Numbered from the stretch's first letter, positions 33,965 to 45,370 are shown. The stretch: DNA of 64,000 bases from Bradyrhizobium diazoefficiens (GCF_018131015.1 NZ_JAFCJJ010000033.1:1-64000), one strand, 5' to 3'. Program-made: numbers and translations. Notes: generated by a model not told the origin, from the sequence alone.

Positions 33965-34015
33965 ACCGCCTTCTCCCGCGAGGAGAGAAGGCGGCAGGAA
34001 AGGGGAGAGGCAGGC

Positions 34016-34924
34016 TCACGCCGCGACCGGCATCCTGCGCGCGATCTCGCGGTCGAGTGTCGCTGCAAGCTCGCTGCTTACCTCCACCATCGGCAGGCGC
34101 ACCTCGGGGCTGTCGATGAGGCCTGTTCGCCACAGCCAGTACTTTGCCGGCGCGGGGCTCGGCTCGGCGAACAACAATTGCGTCAGCCCGGCGACCTCGT
34201 GCCAGCGTGCCTGCGCCGCGTCGTGGTTGCCGCGCTTCAGCTCGGCGTAGACAGCGGCGAATGTCGCGGTCTCGACATGGGCGGACAGCACGATGCCGCC
34301 ATCGGCGCCGTCGGTGAGCGCCTCAAGATAGTTCGCATCCTCGCCCGTGAGCACGCGGAAGCTGCTGGGCCGGTCGCGCAGCAGCGCGATGGATTGCTCG
34401 CGGCTCGCACCGCAATCCTTCAACCCGACGATGTTGGGATGCTCGGCGAGCCGCAGCATGGTCTGGTTGGTGATGTTGACCGCGCAGCGATAGGGAATGT
34501 TGTAGAGCGCGAGCGGCCAGGCGGCGTGGTCGGCGAGCGCTTCGAAATGCGCCAGAAGCCCGCGCTGCGACGGTCGCACGTAATAGGGGCTCGCGATCAG
34601 ATATCCGTCGATCGGCCAGTCCGCGGTCTCGTCGAGGCGCTCCTTCAGCCGCGCGGTGTCCGCGCCGGACAGGCCGAGGCACACGGGCCGCTTGCTGCGC
34701 CCGGCGTCGATCTCCTCGCGCACGATTCCGACCAGCCGCTCGAGCTCGGCTGGCCGCAGCGTCATGCCTTCACCCGATGTGGCGCCGAGGATGAAGCCGT
34801 CGATGGCTGAGCTCGCGTAGTGCCGTGTCAGTCGCCGCAGCGAGGCCTCGTCGAGCTGGCCGTCGCGAAACGGCGTCACCAGCGGTAGCCAGAGCCCGTT
34901 CAGATGATCCTGTAGGCCGGTCAT
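34016..34924 (-). CDS. dihydrodipicolinate synthase (DapA) family aldolase
   Basis: A 302-residue TIM-barrel class I aldolase. The Schiff-base Lys169 lies in NIVGLKDCGA and Tyr141 in ALYNIPYRC, both standard for the family. The phosphate-like loop is GATSGEGMTL (48-56) where true DapA has GTTGE, so the pyruvate-binding site is present but the aldehyde partner may differ. It could be a second DapA for lysine synthesis or a catabolic member (for example KDG or 4-hydroxy-2-oxoglutarate aldolase type). AGAAGGAGAAGG precedes the start. A terminator-like hairpin lies in its upstream region. Confidence 0.87.
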   Translation of the reverse strand: MTGLQDHLNGLWLPLVTPFRDGQLDEASLRRLTRHYASSAIDGFILGATSGEGMTLRPAELERLVGIVREEIDAGRSKRPVCLGLSGADTARLKERLDETADWPIDGYLIASPYYVRPSQRGLLAHFEALADHAAWPLALYNIPYRCAVNITNQTMLRLAEHPNIVGLKDCGASREQSIALLRDRPSSFRVLTGEDANYLEALTDGADGGIVLSAHVETATFAAVYAELKRGNHDAAQARWHEVAGLTQLLFAEPSPAPAKYWLWRTGLIDSPEVRLPMVEVSSELAATLDREIARRMPVAA

Positions 34925-34965
34925 GTTCCTTCTCCTTCTCTGTCAAAACCTGAGACGGAGGGCAC

Positions 34966-35031
34966 ATGAAAAAACCCCGTCCAAGGTGGCGGGGTTTTCG
35001 GGATTTCGCTCGCGATGACGAAGCTAGCTAG
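34966..35031 (+). other. possible 21-aa leader peptide or small-RNA gene
   Basis: ATG at 34966 has an excellent ribosome-binding site (GACGGAGGGCAC) and opens a 21-codon frame, MKKPRPRWRGFRDFARDDEA plus Ser, ending TAG. The frame itself contains the hairpin at 34971-34998, and a strong terminator follows at 35049-35072. No structural gene follows on this strand, so this may be a short independent transcript, antisense-oriented to the dapA-like promoter region. Coding status is unproven. Confidence 0.35.
34969..34998 (-). terminator. terminator-like hairpin in the dapA-like leader
   Basis: Reading leftward, AAAACCCCG, a 10-base loop, CGGGGTTTT and then six T in total. It ends 45 bases before the ATG of the dapA-like gene, where a transcript reading from the right would be stopped or attenuated. 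The stem also forms on the other strand, with only four T. Confidence 0.6.
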
Positions 35032-35048
35032 TGCGCGAAGAATTCCGA

Positions 35049-35072
35049 GGTCCCCGGGTGGGGGCCTTTTTT
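35049..35072 (+). terminator. Rho-independent terminator
   Basis: GGTCCCC, loop GGGT, GGGGGCC followed by six T. It ends a short rightward transcript that must start left of 35049. Confidence 0.75.
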
Positions 35073-35168
35073 CGAGACGATTGCGCACGACTTCGTGATC
35101 ATTGGCAAATCATGCGGGGTAGGCGTGGAACTGTCAATACACGCGGAGGGCGAAAGCAAAATCGCACG

Positions 35169-35199
35169 AAAAAAAGCCGGGCCCGAAAGAGCCCGGCTT
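35169..35199 (-). terminator. Rho-independent terminator downstream of the LysR gene
   Basis: Reading leftward, AAGCCGGGC, loop TCTTTCGG, GCCCGGCTT followed by a run of T (35175-35169). It lies about 170 bases beyond the LysR stop. The remaining bases up to 35371 show no feature except a GGAGGAGGGGG-ATG at 35281 whose frame runs into LysR antisense. Confidence 0.85.
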
Positions 35200-35371
35200 A
35201 GGTATTGGCCACGTGAGGCCGACACAATCACCTTCCAAGAGGGATTACTGAACGCCCGCGCCACTGGAGGAGGGGGACAAATGCGCAACGCGAAAGCTCA
35301 GCGTGGAAACATTATGGGCTCGCTCGACGCCATGCAGCAAGCGTCCAAGCCGCATGTCAGTCATGCGGAAA

Positions 35372-36295
35372 TCAGGACGGCCAGCGCTGCGCCTTGCTCA
35401 CCACGAAGTCGCGGAACACCTGCACGCGCGCGACTGTCTTCAGCTCTTCCGGATAGACGAAATAGGTGTCGAGCTGGATCGAATCCGATTCACCGAACAA
35501 CTGCACGAGCTTGCTCTGTTCCTCGACGAGGTAGTCGGGCAGCGCCGCGATGCCGAGGCCCTGCTGGCAGGCGCGCACGAGGCCGAGGATGTTGTTGACC
35601 CTGAAATAGGCTTCGCGCGGACCCGAGCCGTTGCGCCCCGCTTCGACCAGCCAGTTGCGGTTCTGCAGGTGCGGCGCGAAGTTGCCGTCGGAGAGCGAGA
35701 TGATGCGGTGGGAGTCGAGCTCCTCCAGCGTGCGCGGCGTGCCGAAGCGCTTGATGTATTCCGGCGAGCAATAGGCGTGAAAGCCCATCGCGAAAAGCTT
35801 GCGCTGGATGAGATCCGGCTGCGTCGGCTTGCGGGTGCGGATCGCAACGTCCGCCTCGCGCATCGACAGGTCGAGCTCTTCGTCGGTGACGATCAGCGAG
35901 ATGCGGATCTCCGGATAGAGCGCGGTGAACTCGCCGAGCCGCGGGATCAGCCAGTTGATGCCGACGCCGGGCGTGGTGGTGATCTTGAGATCGCCGCTCG
36001 GCCGCTCGCGGCTGTCGGTCAGCTTGGCGCGCGCCGCCTGGAGCTGCATGAACACGTCATGGGCGGTGCGGAACAACAGGTCGCCCTGCTCGGTGAGGAT
36101 CAGGCCGCGGGCATGGCGGTGGAACAGCGAGACCGAGAGTTCCTGCTCCAATGCCGAGACCTGGCGCGACACCGCCGATTGCGACAGGCCGAGCTGCTCG
36201 CCCGCATGCGTGAAGCTGCCTGCTTCCGCCGCCGCGTGAAACACCTTCAGCTTGTCCCAGTCCATGTCCGTAAATCCGTCGCGTGTTCGAGCCAT
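35372..36295 (-). CDS. LysR-family transcriptional regulator
   Basis: A 307-residue regulator. The winged helix-turn-helix is at 11-70 (DWDKLKVFHAAAEAGSFTHAGEQLGLSQSAVSRQVSALE), followed by the periplasmic-binding-protein-like effector domain (GDLKITTTPGVGINWLIPRL, then RTRKPTQPDLIQRKLFAMGF). The start at 36295 is fixed by the close spacing to trxB, whose stop ends five bases upstream. It is therefore probably co-transcribed with trxB, which could make it redox- or growth-linked; its own targets are unknown. Confidence 0.92.
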   Translation of the reverse strand: MARTRDGFTDMDWDKLKVFHAAAEAGSFTHAGEQLGLSQSAVSRQVSALEQELSVSLFHRHARGLILTEQGDLLFRTAHDVFMQLQAARAKLTDSRERPSGDLKITTTPGVGINWLIPRLGEFTALYPEIRISLIVTDEELDLSMREADVAIRTRKPTQPDLIQRKLFAMGFHAYCSPEYIKRFGTPRTLEELDSHRIISLSDGNFAPHLQNRNWLVEAGRNGSGPREAYFRVNNILGLVRACQQGLGIAALPDYLVEEQSKLVQLFGESDSIQLDTYFVYPEELKTVARVQVFRDFVVSKAQRWPS

Positions 36296-36300
36296 GATCT

Positions 36301-37263
36301 TTATTCCGCTGCGGCGCGCTCGCTGGCGCGCAGGGCGAGGAACCGTTCGGCTTCGAGAGCTGCCATGCAACCGAGGCCTGCGGCCGTCACGGCCTGGCGA
36401 TAGGTTTCGTCGGCGACGTCGCCCGCGGCGAACAGGCCGGGCACCGAGGTCGCGGTCGAGTTCGGGGCGACCTCGACATAGCCCGAGGGTTTGAGCTTGA
36501 CCTGGTCCTTGACGAGCTCCGTCGCCGGCGCATGCCCGATGGCGATGAACACGCCGTCGGTCTTCACATCCGTGAGCGCGCCGGTCTTGACGTTCTTCAG
36601 CCGCACATGGGTGACCTTGTTCGGGTTCTCGGTGCCGCAGATCTCGTCGACCGCGCTGTCCCAGATCACCCGGATCTTGGGGTGCTTGAACAGGCGCTCC
36701 TGCAGGATGCGCTCGGCGCGGAAATGATCGCGGCGGTGCACGATGGTGACCTGCGAGGCATGATTAGTGAGGTACAGCGCTTCCTCGACCGCGGTGTTGC
36801 CGCCGCCGACCACCACGACCTCCTTGCCGCGGTAGAAGAAGCCGTCGCAGGTGGCGCAGGCCGACACGCCGCCGCCCTGGAATTTTCCTTCCGACGGCAG
36901 TCCGAGCCAGCGCGCCTGCGCGCCGGTGGCGAGGATCACGACGTCGGCGAGATAGACGTCGCCGCTGTCGCAGGTGAGGCGGAACGGCCGCTGCGCGGTC
37001 TCCAGCCTGACCACGAGGTCGGTGACGATCTTGGTGCCGACATGGACCGCCTGCTTCTCCATCTGTTCCATCAGCCAGGGGCCCTGGATCACATCGGCGA
37101 AGCCCGGATAGTTCTCGACGTCGGTGGTGATGGTGAGCTGGCCGCCCGGCTGGATGCCCTGGATCAGGATCGGCTCCAGCATCGCGCGCGCGGCGTAGAT
37201 CGCGGCGGTGTAGCCGGCGGGGCCGGAGCCAATGATGACGACCTTTGCATGGGTAGCGGACAT
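36301..37263 (-). CDS. trxB: thioredoxin-disulfide reductase
   Basis: A 320-residue flavoprotein of normal length that reduces thioredoxin with NADPH. The FAD fold is VIIGSGPAGYTAAIYAARA, the redox pair is CATC (Cys136, Cys139) in GVSACATCDGFFY, the NADPH fold is VVVVGGGNTAVEEALYL, and the closing FAD motif is GLFAAGDVADETYRQAVTAAGLG. All key residues are present. It is upstream of and almost touching the LysR gene on the same strand. Confidence 0.97.
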   Translation of the reverse strand: MSATHAKVVIIGSGPAGYTAAIYAARAMLEPILIQGIQPGGQLTITTDVENYPGFADVIQGPWLMEQMEKQAVHVGTKIVTDLVVRLETAQRPFRLTCDSGDVYLADVVILATGAQARWLGLPSEGKFQGGGVSACATCDGFFYRGKEVVVVGGGNTAVEEALYLTNHASQVTIVHRRDHFRAERILQERLFKHPKIRVIWDSAVDEICGTENPNKVTHVRLKNVKTGALTDVKTDGVFIAIGHAPATELVKDQVKLKPSGYVEVAPNSTATSVPGLFAAGDVADETYRQAVTAAGLGCMAALEAERFLALRASERAAAE

Positions 37264-37528
37264 TTTGACGGACGCCTTTCACGGGGGATTTGCAGCGCGG
37301 GCGCGGACAGTGCCGGGAGGCCTCGCGGGGCGCTGAAATATCAGAGCTAATCTAAGCCATCTGGCGAGCCATGCAAGAATTGCATCCCCAATCAGCGGAT
37401 TTTTCCAACAAGGAACAAAAGTCGATTGCGTTGCACGCGCAATAAAATTGCGCATCCTGCCGGGACTGGGCTATGAGGATTGCGACGGACCCACCCGATA
37501 CCGCCTCAAGGCCAGGAGTTCCAATCAC

Positions 37529-38008
37529 GTGTCGCGGAACCTAGACGAGATCGACCTCAAAATTCTCGCCGAGATCCAGGCTGACGGGCGAATCACCAAT
37601 GTCGAGCTGGCCAAGCGGGTCGGGATCTCCCCGCCGCCCTGCCTGCGCCGCGTCCGGACGCTGGAGGAGGAGGGCTACATCCACGGCTATCGCGGCCTCC
37701 TGGATGCGCGAAAGCTCGGTTTCGACGTCACGGTCTTCGCCTCCGTGCACCTCTCCAGCCAGGCCGAAGCTGACTTGCGCGCCTTCGAGGAGTTCGTCCG
37801 CGCCGAGCCCCTGGTGCGGGAATGCTGGATGCTGTCGGGCGAGGTCGACTTCATCCTGAAATGCGTCGCGCCCGACATGGCGACCTTCCAGGATTTCGTC
37901 ACCCATCTCACCGCCGCCCCCCACGTCCGCAACGTGCGCACCTCGCTGGTGCTGCACAATTCGAAATACGAGGCCGCCGTGCCGCTCGATGTGAAGGCGC
38001 GGAGATAG
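37529..38008 (+). CDS. Lrp/AsnC-family transcriptional regulator
   Basis: A 159-residue regulator with an N-terminal helix-turn-helix (LDEIDLKILAEIQADGRITN, VELAKRVGISPPPCLRRVRTL) and a C-terminal RAM (ligand-binding) domain (RECWMLSGEVDFILKCVAPDM). The start is a GTG at 37529, preceded by CCAGGAG; the ATG-equivalent frame upstream lacks similarity. Such proteins sense amino acids. It is divergent from trxB. A long block of repeats follows its stop. Confidence 0.92.
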   Translation: MSRNLDEIDLKILAEIQADGRITNVELAKRVGISPPPCLRRVRTLEEEGYIHGYRGLLDARKLGFDVTVFASVHLSSQAEADLRAFEEFVRAEPLVRECWMLSGEVDFILKCVAPDMATFQDFVTHLTAAPHVRNVRTSLVLHNSKYEAAVPLDVKARR

Positions 38009-38030
38009 CCTCCAAGCGTCCTGCCAGTCC

Positions 38031-38177
38031 CGTCATCCTGAGGTGCGAGGCATCGGGCGCAAAGCGCCCGATGGGGAGCCTCGAAGGATGCACCGCCCGC
38101 GTGCATCCGCGCGCGTCACCAGCCGGGCCGTCGCCCTTCGAGGCTCGCCGAAGAGGCGAGCACCTCAGGGTGACGGT
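38031..38177. repeat. palindromic repeat, family D
   Basis: Outer arms CCGTCATCCTGAGGTGCGAG and CGAGCACCTCAGGGTGACGG, inner arms GAGCCTCGAAGGATG / CCCTTCGAGGCTC. A second copy is at 62918-63048. Confidence 0.88.
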
Positions 38178-38197
38178 GACGGAGTTGTGCGCTTCAT

Positions 38198-38342
38198 CTC
38201 GTGCCCCGGACGCAGCGCAGCGCTCCTTCAGCGGTGGGCTGCAGAGCCGGGGCCCATCTCACCGCGATTACCCGTGTTGCTTTCTGGGTCCCGGCTCTGC
38301 GCAGCAGCGTAAGAACGCTGCAGCGCGTCCGGGACACGAGAG
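38198..38342. repeat. palindromic repeat, family E
   Basis: Outer arms CTCGTGCCCCGGACGCAGCG and CGCGTCCGGGACACGAG with inner GCAGAGCCGGGGCCCA / TGGGTCCCGGCTCTGC. A second copy is at 45234-45370. With the family D element it fills the 460 bases between lrp and greA, where no gene is seen. Confidence 0.88.
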
Positions 38343-38415
38343 TGGCGTTGCTGCTGCTCCACACTCCGTCGTTGCGATCGCAGCCCGATTACATTCCCGG
38401 CAACAGGCCAAAACA

Positions 38416-38444
38416 AAAAGGCCGCGCAGATCGCGCGGCCTTTT
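38416..38444 (-). terminator. Rho-independent terminator of greA
   Basis: AAAAGGCCGCGC, loop AGATC, GCGCGGCCTTTT: a perfect stem that works in both directions and lies 25 bases after the greA stop. Confidence 0.92.
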
Positions 38445-38468
38445 CAAGCGTCAGTGCAGCGGCAACCC

Positions 38469-38942
38469 TTACCGCCACTCCACCTTGGTGATCTCGTACG
38501 CCTTGGCGCCGCCGGGTGCGTTGACCTCGACGGTTGAGCCCTTCTTCTTGCCGATCAGCGCGCGGGCGAGCGGCGAGGTGATGGAGATGCGGCCCTTCTT
38601 GGCGTCGGCCTCGACCTCGCCGACGATCTGCCACACCGTCTTCTTCTCGGTGTCCTCGTCGACCAGCGTCACGGTGGCGCCGAACTTGATGGTGTCGCCG
38701 GACAGTTTCGAGATGTCGATGATGTCGGCGCGCGCGAGCTTGTCCTCGAGCTCGGCGATGCGGCCCTCATTGTGGGACTGCTCTTCCTTCGCGGCGTGAT
38801 ATTCCGCGTTCTCCGACAGGTCTCCGTGCGAGCGCGCCTCGGCGATGTGCTCGATGATCCGCGGACGGTCCTCCGACTGGCGCTTCTTCAATTCTTCCCC
38901 GAGCGCGACAAAGCCGGCCTGGGTCATCGGAACCTTTTCCAT
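38469..38942 (-). CDS. greA: transcription elongation factor GreA
   Basis: A 157-residue protein of the usual length. The N-terminal coiled coil (about 1-78) includes EARSHGDLSENAEYHAAKEEQ, whose tip acidic pair stimulates the cleavage of backtracked RNA by RNA polymerase. The C-terminal FKBP-like domain contains the VGEVEADAKKGRISITSPLARALIGKKKG stretch. It has its own terminator. carB lies about 210 bases upstream on the same strand. Confidence 0.97.
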   Translation of the reverse strand: MEKVPMTQAGFVALGEELKKRQSEDRPRIIEHIAEARSHGDLSENAEYHAAKEEQSHNEGRIAELEDKLARADIIDISKLSGDTIKFGATVTLVDEDTEKKTVWQIVGEVEADAKKGRISITSPLARALIGKKKGSTVEVNAPGGAKAYEITKVEWR

Positions 38943-39152
38943 CTCTTCTCTCGTCCTTCGGCCGCGCGCTTCGCCACAACAGGGGGCGCGGCAACCTTGA
39001 TTCGTCGGTATTCACGGGGCTGAACACACGGCCACCGGAACGTTCATGCGGGTCTGGCGCGGAACAGAACCACCACATGGCCGGACAGTTCCCTGCGGCC
39101 ATTTGTGGCTTCATTGCCAATCACTTAGCGGCGGGCTGGCCGCCGCTAGCGA

Positions 39153-42617
<3,465 letters not shown>

Positions 42618-42645
42618 CACCGCTCGCGGGCTGGAATCTGGGCAC

Positions 42646-42674
42646 AAAAAAAGGGCGCGCCTGCCGCGCGTCCC
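42646..42674 (-). terminator. terminator-like hairpin in the carB leader
   Basis: Reading leftward, GGGACGCGC, a short loop, GCGCGCCC and seven T. It ends 28 bases before the carB ATG. It may be a transcription attenuator for carB or the terminator of an upstream leftward transcript (for example the tRNA-like gene). Confidence 0.65.
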
Positions 42675-43119
42675 TTGAGCGAGAGCGCGGGGTCTTCCCT
42701 CGCGCGCGGGTGGGTCTTAGACCAGTTTTCCGGGCGGCGAAACCCCGAAAAACGCACCATCAACCAGCAATTTTGGCGGGTTTTGGCGGGCCTGGGCGGG
42801 CGCATGTCCGGCCCTGTCCGATGCCGTCTTCAGCGCCGCCGAAAGGGGATGCCGACCGGCTTCGACCGCAGTTCGGACGCGATCTGGCCGGGTCGGATCG
42901 ACTCGGACGCCCGGCTCCCGATTCGCCAGCCGCATCAAGGCCTTCGGGGCAATCGGCGGGCGTCCGGCCCGGACCGGCGCGAATCGGTGCATGGGGTTGT
43001 TTTCGAGATTTTGGTTTTGGGGGGCCGCGCCACGCCCGGCTTCGCCCTTTCGGGCTACGCCGCGGCAGCCTTCGCCACGACAGGGCTTGCCGAGCCGAAG
43101 CTGCGTCAGCAGCGAAGGC
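42675..43119. other. 445-base region between carB and the tRNA-like gene
   Basis: No gene is supported. It contains the second copy of a 22-bp motif (42984-43005; the first is at 30291-30312) and, at 43024-43080, a small palindromic segment (CCACGCCCGGCTTCGCCC / GGGCTACGCCGCGGCAGCC). Long frames read on both strands here lack recognisable protein motifs. Confidence 0.5.
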
Positions 43120-43195
43120 TGGAGACCCGGCCTGGATTTGAACCAGGATAAAGAGCAATGCACTGCTCTCGCGTGGACGCTTCCGCCACCGGGCC
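43120..43195 (-). tRNA. atypical tRNA-Cys-like gene (putative anticodon GCA)
   Basis: On the minus strand the sequence folds as a cloverleaf with encoded CCA: acceptor GGCCCGG / CCGGGTC, then T73 and CCA, D-stem GCG / CGC with loop GAAGCGTCCA, anticodon stem AGAGC / GCTCT (or 6 bp with A-T added), T-arm CCTGG TTCAAAT CCAGG. U73 and a central T-GCA suggest cysteine. It departs from the norm: the D-loop lacks GG (G18-G19), and the anticodon loop is AGTGCATT (8 bases, or 6 with a longer stem), with T where a purine is usual at position 37. It may be a divergent functional tRNA or a decaying copy. Confidence 0.65.
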
Positions 43196-43250
43196 GGAAG
43201 CGATCATCGCCGATCGGGGTGCGACAGGCCACCACAGCCAAGCATTAGGC

Positions 43251-43952
43251 TTAACGGACCAGCGGCGGCCGGGCGACGAAGGTCATGCGCCAGCGGTTGT
43301 GGCCGATATTGATGCCGGCGCGCTGGCCCGCGAAGCCGGCGGCCTTCAGCTTGGCGGCCATTTCGTCCTCGCTGTAGCGCTTGAGCCCGATCCGCGTCCG
43401 TAAGTGACGGTAGTCCGACAGCGCGGTGCTGACGAGCCCGACCAGCGCGTCCTTGAGGAAGCCGTGGCGCAGGCCGAAGCTGAGCAGCGCGACCACGTCG
43501 CGGAACATGCCGACATGGGGCTGCAGGATGTCGCCGAGCACCAGCTTGCCGGACGGCTTCAGGATGCGGCGGATGTTGAGGAGGGCGGCATCCAGTTCCT
43601 CCGACGTCATGTACTGCGCGACCGAGTTCATCACGACGAGGTCGATGGACTGATCCTGCATCTGGCGCACGTCGTCGAGCGAGCGGACGCGGATCTTGGT
43701 GTTCGGGGCAAACCGCGCGATCAGACGGCCGCGCACGCCGGGGGCTGGCTCGGCCAGGATCAGCTTGCCGCAGGCGGCCGCCACCTGGCCCGCCGACAGG
43801 GCCTCGCCGCAGGCATAGTCCAGCACGGTCGCCTCCGCCGAGGCGATGTAGCCGATGATGTCCCGCGCGATGATCTGGAAGTGCAAGTCGCGATGCAGCT
43901 TGCTGACATAGATCGTGTGCGTGGAATCGTAATAATCGATCCAATCGTCCAT
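43251..43952 (-). CDS. class I SAM-dependent methyltransferase
   Basis: A 233-residue protein with a Rossmann-type SAM fold: motif I is modified to ATVLDYACGEALSAGQVAAA, motif II is KIRVRSLDDVRQM, and motif IV SIDLVVMNSVAQYM. C-terminal to it are LKPSGKLVLGDI and an extension rich in basic residues (RHLRTRIGLKRYSEDEMA). The D-Y-A-C-G-E variant of the DxGxG loop suggests a specialised small-molecule or lipid methyltransferase. The start at 43952 (MDDWIDYYDS) is preferred over one 12 codons upstream. Divergent from dps. Confidence 0.85.
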   Translation of the reverse strand: MDDWIDYYDSTHTIYVSKLHRDLHFQIIARDIIGYIASAEATVLDYACGEALSAGQVAAACGKLILAEPAPGVRGRLIARFAPNTKIRVRSLDDVRQMQDQSIDLVVMNSVAQYMTSEELDAALLNIRRILKPSGKLVLGDILQPHVGMFRDVVALLSFGLRHGFLKDALVGLVSTALSDYRHLRTRIGLKRYSEDEMAAKLKAAGFAGQRAGINIGHNRWRMTFVARPPLVR

Positions 43953-43989
43953 GGTAGGCGAGGGTCCCGGCCAAGACGGTTCCTGCAAA

Positions 43990-44014
43990 GGAACCGGCGC
44001 TGCCCATTTGCGTT
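43990..44014 (+). promoter_or_regulatory. EcfG (general stress sigma) promoter of dps
   Basis: GGAAC at 43990-43994, exactly 16 bases, then CGTT at 44011-44014. This is an exact match to the alphaproteobacterial EcfG consensus, 52 bases upstream of the dps start codon on the coding strand. Confidence 0.8.
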
Positions 44015-44066
44015 AGGGCTGCGACGGCGCGCCGTCAATGTCCGCGTCCTAACAGGAAGGTTTCCC

Positions 44067-44591
44067 GTGAGCAAAGCCCCCAGCAAGGTCTCGCCCGATC
44101 TCGACACCCCTACCGATCTGTCGCCCCAGGCGGTCAAGAAGGTCTCGGAGGCGCTCAACGGCCTTCTGGCCGATGCCTTCGCGCTTTACCTCAAGACCAA
44201 GAATTTCCACTGGCACATCAGCGGCCGCCATTTCCGCGACTACCATCTGCTGCTGGACGAGCAGTCGGACCAGATCTTTGCCACCACCGACCAGCTCGCC
44301 GAGCGCGTCCGCAAGCTCGGCGGCACGACGCTGAGGTCGATCGGCCAGGTCGCAAAGCTCCAGACCATCAAGGACAACAACGAGGACTACGTCCCGCCGC
44401 GCGCGATGCTGCGCGAGCTGATGCAGGACAACAAGCACGTCGCGAGCGCGATGCGCAAGGCGCACGAGGTCTGCGACGATGCTGGCGACGTCGCCAGCGC
44501 CAGCATCCTCGAGGTCTTCATCGACGAGACCGAGCGCCGCACCTGGTTCCTGTTCGAGGCCACACGCCAGGAAGGCGGCAACGAGGCGTAA
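44067..44591 (+). CDS. dps: Dps family DNA-protection / ferritin-like protein
   Basis: A 174-residue ferritin-like protein. The ferroxidase-site pattern is clear in KTKNFHWHISGRHFRDYHLLLDEQSDQIFATTDQLAERVRKLGG (His, His, Asp, Glu ligands), followed by the long helices up to ILEVFIDETERRTWFLFEA. Dps dodecamers store iron and protect DNA in stress. The start is a GTG at 44067 with AGGAAGG ahead of it. A consensus EcfG promoter directly upstream places it in the general stress regulon. Confidence 0.93.
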   Translation: MSKAPSKVSPDLDTPTDLSPQAVKKVSEALNGLLADAFALYLKTKNFHWHISGRHFRDYHLLLDEQSDQIFATTDQLAERVRKLGGTTLRSIGQVAKLQTIKDNNEDYVPPRAMLRELMQDNKHVASAMRKAHEVCDDAGDVASASILEVFIDETERRTWFLFEATRQEGGNEA

Positions 44592-44642
44592 GGCACATGG
44601 CAGTTGGGTGGGACGGCAAGCCCGCCCGACGGCTCTCCGCGC

Positions 44643-45170
44643 TTACGGCAATCGCCACAGCCGCATCAGCGGTCCATCCTTGCCGCGTACCGGATCAGCC
44701 GGTGGCAACGCCACCTTCGGAATCGTCTTCAGCGCCGCGGCGTGGTTTTCGGGTGTCGCCCGCGTCACCTCCATCCGCGATCCCGGCGGATAGGCGCCGA
44801 TCACGCAGAAATCCGCGCTGGCCCCGATGCGTTGATGCCCGGTGCCGGCCGGCAGGATGGCGACGTCTCCGGCCTTGATCTCGATCTCCCGCCCGTGGTC
44901 GCCGCCGAAGCGGACCCGCGCGCTGCCGCGAGCGACGCCGAGCACCTCGTGCACCGTCGCGTGATAGTGCAGAAAGTCGTAGACGCCGTTGCGCCACATG
45001 CCGCCCCAGCCGTTCTCCTCGAACAGACGTTCGATCGTCTCTTCCGGTTGCTTCGGGTCGAGCCGGACCGCACTCTCGTAAACCAGGAAGGGGATGATGT
45101 TGTTGGGCACGAGCCCGTCATCCCCAAACACGATGGCGAGCGGCTCGGCATTGTCGCGGACGACGGTCAT
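44643..45170 (-). CDS. cupin-domain protein
   Basis: A 175-residue protein with one cupin barrel: motif 1 around DFLHYHATVHEVLGVARGSARVRFGG (HxH and E metal ligands) and motif 2 around GDVAILPAGTGHQRI. The N-terminal 65 residues (PLAIVFGDDGLVPNNIIPFLVY) form a leading strand region. It resembles the YP_766765-like uncharacterised cupins of proteobacteria. The enzyme activity, if any, is unknown. It is monocistronic, between dps and a repeat. Confidence 0.85.
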   Translation of the reverse strand: MTVVRDNAEPLAIVFGDDGLVPNNIIPFLVYESAVRLDPKQPEETIERLFEENGWGGMWRNGVYDFLHYHATVHEVLGVARGSARVRFGGDHGREIEIKAGDVAILPAGTGHQRIGASADFCVIGAYPPGSRMEVTRATPENHAAALKTIPKVALPPADPVRGKDGPLMRLWRLP

Positions 45171-45233
45171 GGCGGGCTCCTGCGCGAGAGCGTAGCAGGG
45201 ATCAACGGGGAGTGTGAGACGACGTTCCCCTCT

Positions 45234-45370
45234 GCTCGTGTCCCGGACGCGATGCAGCGCGAAGCGGTGCGTCGCTGAGCCGGGACCCAGAGTGCCGCAG
45301 CATGGGCCCCGGTTCTGCAGCGCATCACGCCGCGAAGGGCGGCGCGCTGCACTGCGCCCGGGGCACGAGA
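45234..45370. repeat. palindromic repeat, family E
   Basis: Arms GCTCGTGTCCCGGACGCGAT and GCCCGGGGCACGAGAG with inner GAGCCGGGACCCA / TGGGCCCCGGTTC. Same family as 38198-38342. It fills the gap between the cupin gene and the carA stop. Confidence 0.88.

Noticed and set aside
35281..35598. ATG at 35281 with a very strong GGAGGAGGGGG ribosome-binding site
   Set aside because: The frame runs more than 200 bases antisense into the LysR gene with Arg/Ala-rich shadow sequence. A short true peptide cannot be excluded but is not supported.
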